DNA of 64,000 bases. Source: Megalonaias nervosa (Eukaryota; Mollusca; Bivalvia; Unionida; Unionidae). The notes below the pieces were generated by a model. It was given only the letters and a program-made list of their open reading frames with translations. It did no database searches and had not been told where the DNA came from. The stretch lies in assembly GCA_016617855.1 (NCBI GenBank), contig JAECUM010009757.1, positions 1-64,000 on the forward strand. The letters are read 5' to 3'. The translations under genes and the position numbers were made by a program. The number at the start of each line of letters is the position of its first letter. Positions within the stretch are counted from its first letter, which is position 1. Shown one piece after another: positions 43,740-55,384 of this stretch.

Positions 43740-45620
43740 TTTTTAAAGGAATTTTACTAGCAACAATACTACATGGTTAATTCCAAACCCATGTAGTAAC
43801 ATTACCCTATTTCCAAGCACAGAAGTTCTGTGATCTCCAAAACTTGATGTAGTAACAATACTACATAGCATCCCCCAAAACATGGAGCAACATTGCTCTA
43901 TCTCCAGGCACTGATTCTGAAATCTCCAAAACCTGATGCAGTAACAATTCTACAATTGATGTAGTAACAATACTAAATAGCTCTAATGCTATCCCCCAAA
44001 CCCATGTAGTAACATTACCCTATTTCCAAGCACTGACTTGTAATCTCTGAAACCTGATGTGGTAACAATACTACATAGCTCTCCAGCTATCCCCCATACC
44101 CATGTAGTAACATTACCCTATTTCAAGGCACTGACTTTGTGATCTCTGAAACCTGATGTAGTAACAATAATATATAGCTATCCCTCAAACCCATGTAGTA
44201 ACATTACCCTATTTCCAAGCACTGATTTTGTGATCTCTGAAACCAGATGTAGTAACAGTACTACAACTGATGTAGTAACAATACTACATAGCTATCCTCA
44301 CAAACCCATATAATAACATTACCTAATGTCCACGCACTGGTTTTGTGATCTCCAAAACCTGATGTAATAACAATACTACATTGTTTATCACCAAACCAAT
44401 GTACCAGAAGTATAATTGCTCTTTTTCAAGGTAACTGGTGATTTTATAATCTTCAAAACCTGTTGTAATAATAATACTACATTGATCCTTAAACCCATGT
44501 AGTAATAATACCTTATTTCCAGACGACAGTGTAAAACTGATTTGCAATCACCAAAACCTGATGTAGTAACAATAATACATAGCTATCCTCCAAACACATG
44601 TAGTGACGTTACCCAATTTCCAGGTGGCATTGTAAACCTGCTTTTGTGACCACCAAAACCTGATGTAGTAACAATACTTAGCTATCCCCCCCCCCCAAAC
44701 CCATCTACTAATATTACGCTATTTCCAGGTGACAGTGAAAATATCATTTGCGATCACCAAAATTTGCTTTAGTAACAATACTGTACTGCTATCTCCCAAA
44801 CAGATGTAGTAATATTACTCCGTTTCTAGGCGACAGTGTAAAACTGCTTTTGTAATCACCAAAACCTCATGTAGTAACAATACTACATTGCTAATTAATA
44901 TATCCTTGTAAAACAAATTGCTCTATTCCCAGAGAACAATGTTACACTGAGTTTGTGACCTCCAAACCCTGCTGTAGTAAGAATACTACATAATGGTAAA
45001 CACCAAAATCATGTGGTAATATTTCCCTATTTCCATGTGAAATTGTACCGCTCATTTTGTGGCCTCATAATCCTGATGTAGTAACAACACTACATTGGCA
45101 ATCACATAACCCATGTGGTAATATTACCCTGTTTCCAAGGTAACAGTGTATCACTGATTATGTGATCTCCAAACCTGATATAGTAATAAATCTTGCATCC
45201 AATCCATGTAGTAGCATGACCCTATAATTTTCCAAGCACTGATTGAGTCTTCTTACAAATCTGATGGAGTAAGTTTGCTACAGGGATGAAGTTTAACGAT
45301 ATGCATTAATGATTTTCGTTAATACGGTATAGTAACATGACAACATTGTTACTCCAGAAACCCATCTTGTAGTGATATTTCTTACTGATGATGCTTTACT
45401 ACTTTGCTAATATCTAGCACATGCATTAATATTACCCTATTACAAAAGTAATAGTTCAGTACCATTGTGTTGATCTTCAAAACCATTAGTTGTCGCTACA
45501 TGTATTACTACAAGTCCAAAATTTACTGCTGTGCCATAATATTACTTGTTAATGAAGCATTTCTACATTGTTAATCTCAAAATCCTTTTGTAACAATGCT
45601 GTTTTCAGAAATAAATACCA
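43740..45620 (+). repeat. Satellite-like array, about 95-105-bp unit with palindromic core
   Basis: About 17 clear units to 45240, then fainter ones. Unit order: GATGTAGTAACAATACTACA, TAGCTATCCCCCAAACCCA, TGTAGTAACATTACCCTATT, TCCA.GCACTGATTTTGTGA, TCTCCAAAACCT. The core TGTAGTAACAATACTACA is a 7-bp stem with a 4-base loop. Core starts near 44057, 44155, 44269, 44364, 44462, 44562, 44661, 44867 and 44970 give periods of 95 to about 105 that lengthen along the array. The ORFs here are repeat shadows. Confidence 0.92.
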
Positions 45621-46000
45621 AAAAATTAGAATTTGGTTTTTCACCTAATATGACACTGAAACAATGAACCCAACCACATCCTTTATCCTCAACCAACGAA
45701 AACATGCCACAACAAAGTGTTAAAGGTTATTATTAACAATACTTATCAAAATGAAGTTATGGACAAAGGTTTTGTATACATCAAGATTATGTCAGGGAAT
45801 AAATGTACATCACTTTCAACAAGGTTCTCTCTAGTCGACCTTCAGGACATGTTGACACATTTCCTTCATACTAAAGTTCAATTCATTAGAGATAAACTTG
45901 ACACCACAATTTCAATTGACTCATTATCACCATACAGTTGTGACACAGAATATACACAGCAACCTTTAACAGCATTCAAATCAGTCTCTATGGGGTTGGT

Positions 46001-46252
46001 ATAATGATTAGTATCTATAATGTATTAAGCACTTCAAGTATTGGGCTAAACTACTTCAATTAGATACACAAATCAGTTTTGTGAATTTGTTTTTTTTTAA
46101 ATTATGTTTTGTTTTTAAGCATAAATATTATAATGATTAGTATATATAATATTCTAAGCACATCATGTACTGGGCCAAACCAGCTTAATTAGATGCACGA
46201 ATAATTCTCTGGAATATTTTGGGAAATTTTTTAAAATATTTTTCTTAAACAT

Positions 46253-46310
<58 letters not shown>
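46001..46310. repeat. AT-rich insert with direct duplication and (TA)n
   Basis: A segment of about 73 bases (ATAATGATTAGTATCTATAA... to ATTAGATACACAAAT) is repeated 129 bases later with about 15% difference. A (TA)n run at 46254-46310 follows. The whole insert separates two parts of the LINE reading frame. Confidence 0.85.
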
Positions 46311-46312
<2 letters not shown>

Positions 46313-47585
46313 GAAGAGTGCCCCAAAGTCATGTGAACTCAATCAGACTCCGACATCACTGATGCTTGAGTGCTTAGATTCAAAATTTCCTTCACTAACG
46401 GCAGCTATCAATATTTCTCTCTCATCCAGGAAATTCTCATCATATTTAAAAAACTCCCATTGTAAAACCTCTCACTTGACCATAATGAATTAAAGAACCA
46501 CTACCCTTTTTTTGAAACCTCTCATTCATTAAAACAAATCGCAGAAAAAGTTATTCTATCCCCCAAGTATCTCATTTAAATTACCATAATCAATTATGAT
46601 ATTATCATTATACCACATTGTCTCGGACAATACCTGAGCTCTTCGTATTTTTGTCTTTTTGAAGACCTTTAGACCAAGCCATTCAAAATTTAGCAAAAAC
46701 TTATTTTTAAAATATTCTTGCCAGGTCAATGTTTTATATCTTCTATCCTAACTTGTATCTCATCTGAATGCAAACAGTCTTTTTAGCAATGTACAGTCTG
46801 CAAATTACCCTCACCATAGTACTGAAACATCACCTCTGAGAGTAGTTAATGACCCTCTCTCTGCTCTGGATAGTGGAAAGATTACTGCGAGTCATCCTCC
46901 TCCTTTACTTGTCTGCAGCACAATAGACTATGGTATATTATTTCACCATCTCCAGCATGAATTTGGTATTCACAATACAACATTACTATGGTTCAATTAC
47001 TAATTAATCAGCAGGACACAATTTGTGTCCATAAATTGAAAACATTCCAGCCCAGTTGATCTTTGTTTTGGTATTCCACAAGGCTCTTTTTCTCGGCCCT
47101 GTTCTCGTCATTCTACACACTCATCCGCTCTCAAGTGTCATGAGTCGACTTCTAGCGTCGTACCGTTTGTAAACTGATGACTGTCAAATATACAAATCTA
47201 CCTGCCCAAATGAAGGTGAGGCTACTATCCAAAGCATAGAGAGGTGCATTTCTAATGTGAAGTCATGGATGACATATAACAAGTTGCATATGAATGATGA
47301 TAAAACTGACACGTTCCGGATCACCACACAAAAACGTTCTCATTCACAGCCTTTACCTCAAACAATAAGCATCAGCAATACCAACATTAAATTCACACAG
47401 TCAATATGAAACCTAGATGTCACTATTGACAGTACGCTCTCATTACACCAACATATAATGAACATATGGAAGGCTCTATTCACAGGTTTCTTTCAGCTGA
47501 TGCCGCTAAATCACTTTTGCTTTCCTTAGTATTTTTAAGAATGGACTATTGTAATTCATTTATATATGGTTCATCTCAGTATCTA

Positions 47586-47780
47586 CATGGCGGCCAGAAT
47601 AAATGGCGGAGGAAGAACCCTGGAAAACCCCTGAAAGAACCACCGACCCACGAGAAGCTACCGGCAAGCTTTCTCAAATACCCACATTGACGTAGCCCGA
47701 GACTGGAACCCAAGCAGACAGACAGGCAGTGATTCGTAACGGTGAGCACTTTAGACCACTCGGCCACTTGTTGCCCCCCC
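47586..47780 (-). mobile_element. SINE family A copy within the LINE
   Basis: On the minus strand the head (GGCCGAGTGGTCTAAAGTGC) follows a C12 tract (47775-47786, plus-strand C). The body and core run to TGGCCGCCATG at 47588 and stop there; the last 60 bases of the family and the CAA tail are missing. The B box is eroded (GGGTTCCAGTC). The LINE sequence beyond is not continuous, so the insertion came with a deletion or later loss. Confidence 0.88.
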
Positions 47781-48135
47781 CCCCCGTTGACACTTGTATT
47801 CTCATTGTTCTCCCCCTCCCCCTGCTAAAATGAAGTGGTACGGACAACGTTCATTTGTATACCAGGGCCCAGCTATGTGAAATGAATTGCCCATAGATCT
47901 TAGACACAAGGGCACTGTGTTCTCATTCATAAGTGCTCTTAAAACTCACCTATTGTGACTACAAGAACATACTTGAAGACCTGACAATATTTACTTCCTT
48001 AATTATTGTCAGCAAGTTTTTGTTTTGTAAATTTATGGTGTTTATTTTTGTAAGCTGCTTGTTGTTTTTTATATTTGTATGTGTTATCTAATACTCTAGA
48101 GCTTAAAAATATTAGACAATGTCCTACGTCCACAC

Positions 48136-48171
<36 letters not shown>

Positions 48172-48174
48172 ACT

Positions 48175-48965
48175 TTCTTCTAGCCTTCTAAATATGGCTA
48201 CTGCAGGAATAACATGAAGAAATTATTGAGAGCTTTTAATATATTAACAATAGCTGACATCATACCTTTTTATATGATGATGAAAAGAACAGTTAAGTTG
48301 ATCAATGTATCATGTGGATTAAGTTGTGTCCACATTCCTCAATTTTTAGGCTTGAAATGCATGCTAGAACTGAAAACTACACATTGATGAAAACGTCTGA
48401 TTTGTTTTGATGTGGGTATGCTAATAAGTGAACACAATATTGACACAAGAAGAACCTTAAAAAATCAACACATACCTAGATCAACAAAACTCATTATTTC
48501 ACATGACCTTTGACTTCATCATCCTGGTGAAATAGCAAATGATAACAAATTTGAATCAGACGTAGGATATTGTAGAGTCATGTAAAATAACAAAGTTGCT
48601 ACAGCTGAAATCAAGTATGAGAGATATTACAATCAGTTAGAAGTAGAAAAGACAGAATGCTCAAAATACATGGCATTTAATGTTTAGACATTTTGGTACA
48701 TGACATTTAAGATACTATGTACCATATATTTTCACTTATGAGTCTAAATGTTAACAGCACAGGCCCAGATCAATTGTAACAAAATGCACCAGCAGATCTT
48801 GGTCTTTTCGGTTTGCCAGAAGTAATCAGTAGAACAAACAGCATAGACCCTGATCTGCAGGTGTATTATGCTATGGCACACCAAGATCTTTGTTGCTTGC
48901 AGACAGACTCGACTTATAAGTGAGTGGATACAGTACATAGATCCTTTTTAATCAATGGCAGGTTT
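48175..48965. other. No gene seen
   Basis: AT-rich sequence with no recognised repeat. The 64-codon minus ORF at 48744-48938 has no known motif. Confidence 0.45.
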
Positions 48966-48967
48966 TT

Positions 48968-49338
48968 CATCTGTATTGGACTGCTTTTGGTGGCCTAGTG
49001 GTTAGAGCATCCACCTCGGATGTGGGAGATCGCGGGTTCGAACCCTGGCTAAGTCATACCAAAAACTTATAAAAATGTTACATGCAGCAGCCTTGCTTGG
49101 TGTTCAGCATTAAGAGGTTAGTGTTAGGACTGGCTGACCTGGTGTCAGGATAATGTGACTGGGTGGGACATGATACTACATGTCTGCAGCATCATACCCC
49201 AGTGCTAGACATCACTATAAACTGTCCCACTGCAGACATCCTAGTGATAGGACTGAAAAATCATTAAAACTACGTTAAAAAGCCAAAACACACACACACA
49301 CACACACACGCACACACGCACACACACCATCTGTATTG
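48968..49338 (+). mobile_element. SINE family B, full-length copy with 11-bp target duplication
   Basis: The element 48979-49327 lies between exact CATCTGTATTG repeats (48968-48978, 49328-49338). Head GGTGGCCTAGTGGTTAGAGC, B box GGGTTCGAACCC, which is a near-perfect pol III promoter, then the family body, AAACTACGTTAAAAAGCC and a (CA)n tail of about 40 bases. This is the least diverged copy in the window and the best reference for the family: about 300 bases plus tail. Confidence 0.93.
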
Positions 49339-49421
49339 ATTCTATATCCAGAAAGCAATTGTTTCAATCAGCTGTCATTGTTGGAGTTACTGATAATCCA
49401 AATGCATCAACATTATCTTAC

Positions 49422-49692
49422 TTGGTTATGTTATCATCTTTCAAGGTACCACTTTCATCTGCCACTGATGTATCTAAAGCATCATGATGTTCTGAGAGAT
49501 CTTCTTGCAAAGAACTTCCCAATTTGTCAATAGATGATGTCCCCAGAACATCAATACTTATGGAGATGTCATCCTGCCGCACAGAATATTGTTTGTTAAT
49601 GATGATTCTAAAACATTATTACTCTCAGTTTCATAACTGTTTTCCATGGAATTGCCCAATTCATCAATGTCAAAGTCTGTCTCACTGGCCAT
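49422..49692 (-). pseudogene. Candidate acidic exon with a frame slip
   Basis: On the minus strand an ATG in good context (GAAATGG, at 49692) opens MASETDFDIDELGNSMENSY and on to NNVLESSLTNNILC. One base out of frame the text continues QDDISISIDVLGTSS, IDKLGSSLQEDLSEHHDALD and SVADESGTLKDDNITK, then a splice donor ACCAA|GTAAGA. The two halves repeat the pattern IDxLGxSxxExxxEx. The protein is Ser/Asp/Glu-rich, as in disordered regulatory proteins. I do not recognise it. The slip needs a one-base change, so it is either a pseudogene, a sequencing error, or chance low-complexity text. Downstream exons on the minus strand were not found. Confidence 0.35.
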
Positions 49693-49699
49693 TTCAGTG

Positions 49700-51100
49700 T
49701 TACAAGGCAATTCATTTGATGATTTACTTCAGGCAGCTTATAAATAATACTTATAGTATTTAATAGCCATCTGTTTACTTTTACTGCTAGATATAAGTAG
49801 GTATAAGGCAAACAATCCTCACTGTACCAATTCTAGTATAGCTAATCTATGACTGGATTTTTTCCAGACATGATTTATCTACATTAATTCTACAAATAGA
49901 CAGTAATTGGGATCCCATTCACACAACAGTTGCTGTCATTTAGTTTGATAATCATACTCATCATGTCTCGGTCAGGTTAGTTTTATAATTTTAGTCTAGC
50001 AAAATACCCCCCTGTGTTGTGCCATCTCAGGCAAAATCGTTGCTTTGCCACTCTCTGTAAATGCTATAACAGCTGTTAACTTTGATCGTTTCACACCAGA
50101 GACTCTCCCCTCTATTGGAAGCAATTAAGAAATGAAATATGGTTACGAAACCTGAATTTTCTCCTTTATGCAGACAGGTTTTTTGTTATGCTTTCCTTCA
50201 TTCTTGAAACACTCAAATTTGTTGCATATACTATGAATAAAAGTATATTATTTAAACGTGGTATACTTATTAAAAAAGAATATAGACAGTATTGGACTTG
50301 CATTTCTGTGCTACAGAAAAATGATAACAAAATATGGACAAAAGATTAGAGTATGTATGTATGTATGTATGTATGTATGAACTGAAACAGCCGAGCTAGG
50401 TCCTGATAATTCTACATAGGAGTACGGCACCAGGGATGAGTATGCTTCTTATCGGCTGACTAAGGAGGGGAGAATAGAATAAACTCGAACTCTTGATTTC
50501 TTTTCAACCATAACACAAAATGATTCATTTATTAAGAAACATTGAAAAAAGTCAGTTCATAATCATGACAGTCTTGTTGTTTGTTTACAAGGCCAGGATG
50601 CTATCATTGTCTTGAGGTACAGTTTGGTATATGATAACTTCACACAAGGTCAGGGTACACATTAGCACTATACTGTTAGTTCATTATATTATTACTCTTT
50701 AGATGAATGAAATTATATAAGAGTTAACATATTTGGATTTAGTTGTAATAAAGTTTACTTCAGAAGAGAAAATATGACTTGATTGTAATATGTGATATGT
50801 AAAATCTACAAGGAAAACACTTATTTGACTTGGCACTTCAAATATAGCTTAATACTTATTGGAAGTGAATTGATATCGATGGAAGTAAATTGGTTGTCAG
50901 GTTGGCGAGGAAAACACTCACAATAACTTAGACAACTAGTAAATTATAAAATAGAAACATAAATAAATTGTGTCTTTATAGATTGCTAGAATAATCAAGT
51001 ATTGTTAAATTGAATTTAGAATGTCAAGTCGGTGAGGAAATCACCCACAATGACTTAGACATTCTATTTCCCTAAGAACATTTTTCGAATTATAATTTAA
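49700..51100. other. No gene seen
   Basis: A (GTAT)n microsatellite lies at 50351-50379. Near 50890-51060 two related segments repeat: AATTGGTTGTCAGGTTGGCG.GGAAAACACTCACAATAACTTAGACAA and AATGTCAAGTCGGTGAGGAAATCACCCACAATGACTTAGACA-like text (given in pieces: GTGAGGAAATCACCCACAAT). No coding signal. Confidence 0.5.
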
Positions 51101-51104
51101 GAAA

Positions 51105-53060
51105 GGAATTAAATATATTTATAGTGTAAATAAACTTCTCTTATGCCTTTAGCTTCATAAAACCAATTAAAATAAAGAAAATAAATAAATAAATAAATGC
51201 ATAAATACATAAATAAAATATTTGTCCACAAAACCCACAGTTCTAACAAAACTGCACAAAACCCACAACCATCAAAGCCCACAAAACCACCAGTTTTTGT
51301 TGGAATATTCAAACAAGCATGAGCTAGTAGTATTGCATGTGTATATTTAGTCAATTTTCATGATTATATATATAGAAATTATCAACTCAATATTTTAAAC
51401 ATTACTATATTGAAGATTGTTTTGCCCCAAGAATAAATTCAGCTTTGTATTTCACGGCACATATTGTAAAATACTGTCGCTCATAGCAACGGAAACTGTG
51501 TTATGCACTCTTACAATATTTCCGAGGTAGACCGCATGACAGCGCAGTCACCATGTGCATGTACCAAAGAAATAAAGAAGAGAAAACCAAACTTAAATTC
51601 AATGATGCATACAAATTAAACAACAGGGGCTATAAACACATTGAGTATGTATCATACAGTCCTAAATGGTTAACTAGAAATAGTTATTAATCAAACTATC
51701 AAGGATGCCAATCGACGGCATTGATACTCCCAATTTATACACTGTTTATTGCGACTGTTGTTCGCAATATACCCCATGTGACAGCCTACACTATTGATTT
51801 TCGACAAACTAACTATATTCACATGACCTCACGTAACCAATGGAAATCCACATAATTATTCTGGAAACATCGATATCCCATCAGCCACTGAGAAAATACG
51901 CCATAGGTGCCATTTTAAGTGCTGTTATTGCGATTATTATTACTAATTGTCAACACGTACGTAAACATCTATTTATAGACTTTACGTAATTTGCGTTTTA
52001 ACAGAGTCAAACTATGTGGACAACTTATAACAAAAGTATTCTCTACCGTTTACGACCATGAATCAAAATTACTAAAATTAAATATTATCATATACCAGAA
52101 GTTACAGAAAATATAGATATAAATAACAATCATCACATAAAATGATAAATGTAAATATTCATCCATCACACATTCTTTTAAGATAGCATGTTAATATCTA
52201 TCTATCTATCTATCTATCTATCCATCCATACATATATATTTGCTTATATGTTAATCTCGTGAAATATTTAAAGTAAAGACCTTTGCTGCATTATCTTTAT
52301 TTCAACCGAGTAATGAAATAAGTTGATTAAACTGATTAATAGAGTATTGTGTAACATAGTTTTAAAAGTATAACGTTATTTAAAATTCTACATTTTTAAC
52401 ATTTCGTAGAAATTGTCATGACGAATGCAAAGAATCTTCCAATTTTTGTACCACAACTGCGACAATAGATGGATGTATTTTCATTTATTGCACCTAAGTC
52501 AAATAGATACCCCTTTAGTACAATTGGGGCACGTTCTGTTTCCAAAGAACTCTATCTATAATTATTAATTTCATGACTATACAACTATACTTATAGGAAA
52601 ACCGATCTTGTTGAGGAAACAACACCTTGCAGCTGATGACCCGAAAACTCCGTTTTGAAATGAAGACACTAAATTGGTAAACTTCAAGGTCGTTGTCATG
52701 GAAGACTATGTCTCAGAATACAGAGACACTACAATTTATACTCTAAAATGCCCAGCTGCGAAGAAAAAATTGGTTTTTGTCCGCCTTCTTTTTCATCTTT
52801 CGCATCCGAACTTATTAATCTCCATTATTCTTTCATCATGATATCATCGTCATTTTGCTATGTTTTCTTCAACATCACCTTTAATTCATCTTATCATCAT
52901 CAATTTGGCATTTTCTTCGTCATCGTTTTTGCTTCTTTCTCATCCTGAACATTGTTTTGGTGTTTTCTGCCTCCATTTCCCGTTTATTTTGTTCCATATT
53001 TTAGCAGCTCAGCTACAAATACCTTTTTAGATTAGTTTACCCTTCCATATGCTGCCTTTC
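51105..53060. other. No gene seen
   Basis: AT-rich. A (AAAT)n-like tract lies at 51170-51220 and an (ATCT)n tract at 52197-52222. ORFs at 51109-51354 (-) and 52748-52948 (+) are low-complexity and without motif. Confidence 0.5.
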
Positions 53061-53072
53061 CTGTTATTACAG

Positions 53073-53294
53073 GTCAAGCCATCAACTGCTAGTACATACC
53101 AGACAGACCAGGAAATGCATAGCTGGACTAAGCATATTTACGAATATTATCCACCACCCATAGTCATGGACGAGCAGGGGAGGTTACATCAGTGTTTTCT
53201 GACACCACTGATGACCAGAAATATTCTTCAGCAGTTGATACCACCAAAATGGCAAACATGGTCGTTGCTGTATAACCATGTGAAGCACAAGTGA
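53073..53294 (+). CDS. Candidate terminal coding exon, product not recognised
   Basis: A good 3' splice site (pyrimidine-rich CTTTCCTGTTATTACAG) opens a 73-codon frame ending in TGA. It reads VKPSTASTYQTDQEMHSWTK, HIYEYYPPPIVMDEQGRLHQ and CFLTPLMTRNILQQLIPPKW, then a QTWSLLYNHVKHK end. Composition is that of a folded protein (aromatics, prolines, mixed charge), unlike the low-complexity ORFs around it. I could not assign it to a family. It is in phase 0, the same phase TRMT44 exon 5 leaves, but it does not match the TRMT44 C-terminus. It may be the last exon of another + strand gene or an alternative end. No AATAAA was seen in the 100 bases after the stop. Confidence 0.45.
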   Translation, partial: VKPSTASTYQTDQEMHSWTKHIYEYYPPPIVMDEQGRLHQCFLTPLMTRNILQQLIPPKWQTWSLLYNHVKHK

Positions 53295-53656
53295 AGATGA
53301 GCTTATGCGTTTTAGTGTTTGTGGACAATATTTTTTCTATATACGCTTCTATTCATAGTTAGGATGGCAGACATGGTTTGAATGATCATTATAGTAATAC
53401 AAAACTTGAAAAACTAAGGCAACCAAAATTAAATGATTTCTATAAACATTACTATCAGCAAGCAGTGTGCGAGTATTCCAATCATGAGCCAAACGGGAAT
53501 TTGACATCCTGAACCACTCTAGAGCCAAACAGGAATTTAACACGTCACATATACTATCCAACACACTGCACACTACACCATCAGCATGCCCTGACTAATA
53601 CCAGATTATGTGATATACAACAAACCGCATATGCTGTCCAACAGGCTGTGTGGAAT

Positions 53657-54480
53657 GATAATAATAATAATAATAATAATGAGGACTTTGTATAGCGCCT
53701 AATCTTTAGAAGCTCTAAGCGCTTTACAACATTTGACAACACTTAAAAAACATATAATGATATGATTACAAAAACATGCTGTAAATATTTAAGGTAAGGA
53801 TACATTATAAGGATAAATTATTAGGTCTTTAAGTCTGTTCTTGCAGTTGAAATAGGTGAGTTTTAAGAGCGCTCTTGAATGAGATCACTGTGTCTTTGTG
53901 TCTAAGTGCAGTGTGCAATTCGTTCCACATTACTGGGCCCTGGTATGCAAAAGAGCGTTGTCCATAGGATTTCATTTTCATAGTGGGAATAATGAGAATA
54001 CGAGTGTCAGAAGAGGAGCGTAAGTATCTTGCAGGTGAGTACACATGGGTGAGGTCAGATAGGTATGTTGGACTGGAGCCCGTCAGTGAAACGTAGCACA
54101 GAGAACAAATGTTGTGTTTAATTCTGGATCGTATGGATGACCAGTGTAGGGTAGAGAGCAGGGGAGAGGCGTGCTCTGATCGTGGCACTCTAAGGATGAT
54201 CCGAGAAGCTGTGTTTTGAACTTTTTGAAGTTTCTGGAGTAGATATTGAGACGAACCAGACAGAATTGAGTTACAATAGTCCAGTCTTGAAAGTACTAAA
54301 GAACACACAAGTGTTTTAGTGGCATCAACTGAAAGATACTTGCGAATGGAGCTGATGCGTCTCAGTTCAAGATATGCAGCCTTGCATATGTTCATGACAT
54401 GTTGGTGCAATGAGAGAGTACTGTCAAGAGTAACACTGATCGAGAAGTCATGCCTTAGAGGCTGGTGCATTCAGTTAACA
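53657..54480 (-). mobile_element. CR1/L2-type LINE, 3' end of RT ORF, fairly intact
   Basis: The minus-strand frame 54470-53829 is open for 213 codons. It gives SVTLDSTLSLHQHVMNICKA, LSRLDYCNSILSGSSQYL, LQKLQKVQNTASRIILRVPR, LLSTLHWSSIRSRIKHNICS and the C-terminus FKSALKTHLFQLQEQT. This is the thumb and C-terminal part of CR1/L2/jockey-type LINE reverse transcriptase, after the catalytic core. The 3' untranslated part ends with GCGCTATACAAAGTCCTC and an (ATT)n tail (53657-53680), the usual LINE end. It is 5'-truncated near 54480. The open frame suggests this copy is younger than the one at 45700. Confidence 0.92.
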
Positions 54481-54484
54481 GTAT

Positions 54485-55160
54485 GTTCAAGTTAAGTGGT
54501 CTCAGAGCAAGCAAAGACTAGCTGCAAAATGACGATTTTTGCGACTGAAAAAATATTTGGTTTGAAAGGCGCTTCATGCGCTACTTTAAATGTCGAATTA
54601 CTTTCTTTTTAATATTGCAATACAAAATTTAAACATCACTTTTGTGCGTTTATTTACCATAAAAGACCAATTAGTGCCTCACCCAACCCCACACTAAAAC
54701 TAAAAAGAGTAAAAGTGCGCAAAGGCAATTATTCTGGCAATTTATCAATGTTTTCAAATTTTCCACACGCCGTATTATTTATTTATTTATTGACTTATTT
54801 ATTGCCTTCTTTAATTGCTTGTTTGTTTCATACATTTATTAATTTGTTTGATAAAAATATCAACTACTTTGAATCCTTGAACCAGATGATCGCAGATATT
54901 CCGTGTATACATATGCTGATTTTATAGCTTTTGCACTGAGAATACTGCGGGCAAAATGAACCATTAAATTCGCAATACGTCCACCTGCCTGTTCCACTCA
55001 ATTGCCTCAGTTGATTAACAACTAAAGTCATATATAAACTGGGTGCGGCCCAGGAGTGTTTAGCGCCCCAGGGGACTTATGAGTGTTGCGTCTCACTCCA
55101 TCCATCCCAACGAGAAAAAAATATACTTCCGTCTAAACTGCCGCCCTAGGCAAAGTTCGT
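54485..55160. other. No gene seen
   Basis: AT-rich with (ATTT)n-like sequence at 54776-54805. No recognised repeat otherwise. Confidence 0.5.
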
Positions 55161-55164
55161 CTAT

Positions 55165-55257
55165 ACATATATGTATGTATGTATGTATGTATGCATGTAT
55201 GTATGTTTGTACGTATGTATGTATGTATGTATGTATGTATGTATGTATGTATGTATG
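55165..55257. repeat. (ATGT)n microsatellite
   Basis: About 22 tetranucleotide units with a few changes. It explains the YIHT-repeat ORF on the minus strand. Confidence 0.97.
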
Positions 55258-55384
55258 ATTTAGTACGATCCATCTTCGTTTGTAACTTTCTTTATTTTGA
55301 TTCAATCAAAACATTTATGTCCTGTTCTACTTTAAAGATTTAACTATTATGCTCAGTATATATTACAAGAACTTTAAAATCTTC

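Larger units (their letters stand above)
45700..48172 (+). mobile_element. CR1/L2-type LINE, degraded copy with interruptions
   Basis: The + strand RT remains are in order. At 45717-46004 (QDMLTHFLHTKVQFIRDKLD) is the region before the RT. After a break at 46005-46312, APKSCELNQTPTSLMLECLD and AINISLSSRKFSSYLKN give the RT start. FGIPQGS near 47070 is RT motif B. ADD is lost, but IQIYLP-like sequence follows near 47190. DVTIDSTLSLHQHIMNIWKA lies near 47415 and DYCNSFIYGSSQYL near 47545. At 47586 a SINE replaces about 75 codons. QGPAM.NELP-like and LKTHLL-like C-terminal sequence ends near 47955. The 3' tail is (TTA)n at 48135-48170. Many stops and frame shifts: dead copy. Confidence 0.85.

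Noticed and set aside
43740..45620. CRISPR-like array
   Set aside because: The period is about 100 bases with diverged units and no unique spacers; eukaryotic context. It is a tandem repeat.
45717..46004. Independent 95-codon gene
   Set aside because: The text LTHFLHTKVQFIRDKLD fits the region before the RT of CR1/L2-type LINEs and the LINE continues downstream.
52748..52948. 66-codon hydrophobic ORF
   Set aside because: Ser/Phe-rich low-complexity text from TCAT/TTC-rich DNA; no splice link to the exon at 53073.
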